Shown here: one piece after another, positions 6,346 to 8,226 of the stretch
How the letters are laid out: each line of letters begins with the position of its first letter
Numbering within the stretch: position 1 is the first letter of the stretch
Assembly: GCA_007118195.1 (NCBI GenBank)
Contig: SKSA01000248.1
Location: forward strand, 1 to 8,226
DNA length: 8,226 bases
Reading direction: 5' to 3'
DNA from: Anaerobacillus sp.
Lineage (GTDB): Bacteria > Bacillota > Bacilli > Bacillales > Anaerobacillaceae
Program-made: the position numbers and the translations under genes
The notes under the pieces: generated by a model
What the model saw: only the letters and a program-made list of their open reading frames with translations
Told to the model about the DNA's origin: nothing
Databases searched by the model: none

Positions 6346-6660
6346 ATGAAAAAGATTTTTATTACTGTACTTGCGATTATCACAATATATAGCATTTATT
6401 ATGACCTTAATATGGGTACATTACCCCAAATGACTGAAGCTGCAAACCATCTAACAGATGCAAATGAAATTCAGGCTAAAAGCGAATCAATTGTTGTTCA
6501 ACCTGGCTATACGGTTTTAACAATCGTTGAAGAACTTCATGTAGGTCCAATCAATGCATCCATTCAACAAATTATCGCTGATTTTGAACAGCTAAACCCT
6601 GGAGCTAATGCTAGCAATATTCAAGTCGGTAAAAGTTATTTATTTCCTCTATATCATTAA
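6346..6660 (+). CDS. yqfZ: Small exported or membrane-anchored LysM-domain protein (YqfZ-like)
   Basis: This is a 104-residue protein with an N-terminal hydrophobic segment (residues 3-18, KIFITVLAIITIYSIY) that acts as a signal peptide or anchor, a short spacer, and a LysM-type domain at about 50-103. The domain begins VVQPGYTVLTIVEELH and ends with FEQLNPGANASNIQVGKSYLFPLY, matching the LysM pattern of a V.PG.T...I opening, an LNP turn and a closing VG..Y.FP. LysM domains bind the N-acetylglucosamine sugars of peptidoglycan, so the protein probably acts at the cell wall or spore cortex. A perfect AAAGGAGGT precedes the ATG. B. subtilis YqfZ is of similar size and also lies next to ispG, which supports the symbol. 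No terminator is seen between it and ispG (162 bases), so read-through is possible. The leader just before the binding site is free of G. Confidence 0.82.
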   Translation: MKKIFITVLAIITIYSIYYDLNMGTLPQMTEAANHLTDANEIQAKSESIVVQPGYTVLTIVEELHVGPINASIQQIIADFEQLNPGANASNIQVGKSYLFPLYH

Positions 6661-6714
6661 TTATCTAGACTATATATATAAATTCGCTTCCTGCTTGCCA
6701 AAAGACGTCTCTCA

Positions 6715-6743
6715 TTGATAAAATAAGAGTAATTTTGAATTAT
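6715..6743 (+). promoter_or_regulatory. Candidate sigma-A promoter for ispG
   Basis: TTGATA (6715-6720, 5/6 of the -35) and AATTAT (6738-6743, 4/6 of the -10) are 17 bases apart and face ispG, predicting a start near 6750. An imperfect inverted repeat, GACACTTTC-AA-GAAAGTCTC (6748-6767, one mismatch), covers that start site and could be an operator or the first hairpin of the leader. Both signals are weak on their own. Confidence 0.28.
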
Positions 6744-6822
6744 TGATGACACTTTCAAGAAAGTCTCATTAAAATTATTCTTGATGTATTCTCAATGACT
6801 ATAAAAGGGGCGAATTTATAAA

Positions 6823-7911
6823 ATGACCCAGATTGTCCATAGAACTGAAACTAGACCTGTGAAAGTTGGTAATAATCTTACCATTGGTGGTAATAATGAG
6901 GTCGTCATCCAAAGTATGACAACAACGAAAACACATGATATTGAAGCTACTGTTGCTGAAATTTTACGCTTAGAGGAAGCCGGCTGCCAAGTCGTTCGTG
7001 TAGCTTGTCCTGACATGAGAGCCGCTGAAGCGATTAGTGAAATCAAAAAGAGAATTAGCATTCCACTTGTCGTCGATATTCATTTTGATTACAAGCTTGC
7101 TTTAAAGGCAATTGAAGGCGGAGCAGATAAAATTAGAATAAACCCTGGTAATATTGGTAAAAAAGAAAAGGTTGAAGCTGTCGTCAATGCTGCAAAAGAA
7201 AAAGGAATTCCTATAAGAATCGGTGTAAATGCCGGCTCATTAGAAAAGCGGATTTTAGATAAATACGGTTACCCTACGGCTGATGGTATGGTAGAAAGTG
7301 CACTACATCATATAAAAATCCTTGAAGATTTAGATTTTTATGATATTATCGTTTCAATGAAAGCATCTGACGTTAATTTAGCGATTGAAGCTTATGAAAA
7401 AGCTGCTCAAGCTTTTGATTATCCTCTTCATTTAGGAATTACAGAATCAGGAACGTTATTTGCTGGTACAATTAAAAGTGCCGCCGGTCTCGGCGTATTA
7501 TTGCATAAAGGAATTGGTAATACGGTTCGTATTTCTTTAAGTGCTGACCCTGTCGAGGAAATTAAAGTCGCTAGAGAGCTACTAAAATCGTTTGGCTTGG
7601 CAGCAAATGCCGCTACCCTAATTTCCTGTCCAACATGTGGTCGTATTGAAATCGATTTAATAAGTATTGCAAATGAGATTGAGGACTATATTTCAACCAT
7701 TAAAGCACCAATAAAAGTTGCCGTATTGGGTTGTGCTGTCAATGGACCTGGTGAAGCAAAAGAAGCGGATATTGGAATAGCTGGTGCTAGAGGTGAAGGG
7801 TTATTATTCAGACACGGAGAAGTTGTTCGTAAAGTTCCAGAGGATATCATGGTTGAAGAACTAAAAAAAGAAATCGATAAAATTGCTTTGGAGAAAATGC
7901 AGAAAAATTAA
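6823..7911 (+). CDS. ispG: 4-hydroxy-3-methylbut-2-enyl-diphosphate synthase (GcpE)
   Basis: IspG is the iron-sulfur enzyme of the MEP (non-mevalonate) isoprenoid pathway. It reduces 2-C-methyl-D-erythritol 2,4-cyclodiphosphate to HMBPP in the cytosol, using electrons from ferredoxin or flavodoxin. The 362-residue length is typical of the short bacterial form without the plant insertion. The N-terminal TIM-barrel part includes [13 protein letters not shown] (27-39) and [10 protein letters not shown] (about 103-112). The C-terminal part holds the 4Fe-4S ligands: Cys269 and Cys272 in SCPTCGR, Cys304 in [17 protein letters not shown], and Glu311 as the fourth ligand. All are intact. The first ATG fits the family N-terminus ([12 protein letters not shown]). 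The Shine-Dalgarno AAAGGGG (6804-6810) is 12 bases away, longer than ideal, so initiation may be moderate. A long hairpin terminator follows. As I recall, B. subtilis yqfY is the same gene, with yqfX and yqfZ as neighbours. Confidence 0.97.
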   Translation: MTQIVHRTETRPVKVGNNLTIGGNNEVVIQSMTTTKTHDIEATVAEILRLEEAGCQVVRVACPDMRAAEAISEIKKRISIPLVVDIHFDYKLALKAIEGGADKIRINPGNIGKKEKVEAVVNAAKEKGIPIRIGVNAGSLEKRILDKYGYPTADGMVESALHHIKILEDLDFYDIIVSMKASDVNLAIEAYEKAAQAFDYPLHLGITESGTLFAGTIKSAAGLGVLLHKGIGNTVRISLSADPVEEIKVARELLKSFGLAANAATLISCPTCGRIEIDLISIANEIEDYISTIKAPIKVAVLGCAVNGPGEAKEADIGIAGARGEGLLFRHGEVVRKVPEDIMVEELKKEIDKIALEKMQKN

Positions 7912-7927
7912 AGACAAATTATTCAGT

Positions 7928-8001
7928 AAAAAAAGAGACTGAAATAAGCTTAGCCCCCTTGCCAAACAAGGAATAGCCTAGTTTAATCAGCCTCTTTTTT
8001 T
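7928..8001. terminator. Convergent terminator shared by ispG (+) and the yqfX-like gene (-)
   Basis: The 15-base arms 7928-7942 (seven A, then GAGACTGA) and 7987-8001 (TCAGCCTC, then seven T) pair with a single mismatch at 7938/7991. That is A-C on the plus strand and G-U on the minus strand. A run of seven T ends the element in either direction. The 44-base apical region holds a smaller hairpin, CCTTG-CCAAA-CAAGG (7957-7971). It starts 17 bases after the ispG stop and ends 22 bases before the stop of the convergent gene. Confidence 0.83.
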
Positions 8002-8023
8002 CGTAATTATTTTCTAGGACTAC

Positions 8024-8226
8024 CTAGAAAAATGGTGAGAAAAACAACGTTAAGATGATTGAAACTGCACCAATACCAATTGCCCAGTTTCCAAGTCCAG
8101 TTGCCCCATTTCGACGAGCAATAAAGCCAACAATTATACCTGCTGCTCCTAAAATCACAGGTAAAAAGAACAATGAAATGATCGAGAGGACGATGGCAAA
8201 TGCTCCTACCCCTCTACCTTCAGCTG
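8024..8226 (-). CDS. yqfX: YqfX-like small membrane protein (5' part outside the window)
   Basis: The last 66 codons of a minus-strand gene are visible, ending in TAG at 8026-8024. The protein reads AEGRGVGAFAIVLSIISLFF, continuing LPVILGAAGIIVGFIARRNGATGLGNWAIGIGAVSIILTLFFSPFF in successive segments. It has two membrane helices (about visible residues 6-35 and 46-63) joined by a short basic, glycine-rich loop (ARRNGATGLG). The phrase GAAGIIVGFIARR followed by a second glycine-rich helix is typical of the small YqfX/DUF4190-like membrane proteins of Bacillus, which I recall as about 130 residues in B. subtilis. A neighbouring position to ispG is consistent. The function is unknown. The start codon and the N-terminal half cannot be assessed here. 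Confidence 0.75.
   Translation of the reverse strand, partial: AEGRGVGAFAIVLSIISLFFLPVILGAAGIIVGFIARRNGATGLGNWAIGIGAVSIILTLFFSPFF

Noticed and set aside
6816..7061. 81-codon minus-strand frame inside ispG
   Set aside because: It is antisense to the highly conserved IspG N-terminus. Its hydrophobic look is a by-product of the opposite-strand codons.
1..8226. Search for CRISPR array, tRNA/rRNA, insertion sequence ends, prophage or defence genes
   Set aside because: No regularly spaced repeats, transposase, integrase, nuclease or toxin-like frames were seen. All substantial coding regions match ordinary Bacillaceae chromosomal families.

Overview
The window looks like a chromosomal core region from a low-GC Bacillaceae-type Firmicute (Bacillus sensu lato). 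It has AT-rich intergenic DNA, strong AGGAGG-type ribosome binding sites, and homologues of Bacillus proteins (YqfX, IspG/YqfY, a YqfZ-like LysM protein, a YqgB-like DUF1189 protein, YpuA). From memory, B. subtilis groups yqfX, ispG, yqfZ, yqgB and an MFS gene around sodA. This window appears to be a rearranged version without sodA, and I see no sign of mobile DNA.

Layout from left to right. A Na+/phosphate cotransporter with a PhoU-like tail runs leftward off the edge (1-1589, -). It is separated by a 397-base divergent intergenic region from a DUF1189 membrane protein (1987-2772, +). Next come an NfeD-family membrane protein (2962-3603, -) with a strong terminator, a tiny lysine-rich ORF (3719-3814, +) facing a shared hairpin terminator, YpuA (3953-4825, -) and a 12-TM MFS transporter (4938-6152, -). 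A small LysM protein (6346-6660, +) is followed by ispG (6823-7911, +). A terminator then separates ispG from the 3' end of a yqfX-like gene (8024-8226, -).

Functionally these are mostly independent small transcription units: phosphate uptake, envelope proteins, an efflux-type transporter and isoprenoid synthesis (IspG). The most informative signals are non-coding. Upstream of the phosphate transporter are four TTTACA/TTAATA/TCAACA hexamers at exact 11-base steps, ending 9 bases before a -10-like hexamer, which is the geometry of a PhoP box. In front of the DUF1189 gene is a leader of three nested helices plus a mutually exclusive alternative fold, which could be an unrecognised cis-regulatory RNA. 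The 31-codon ORF at 3719 is the main candidate for an overlooked gene. I see no defence system, CRISPR array, prophage, transposon, tRNA or rRNA.
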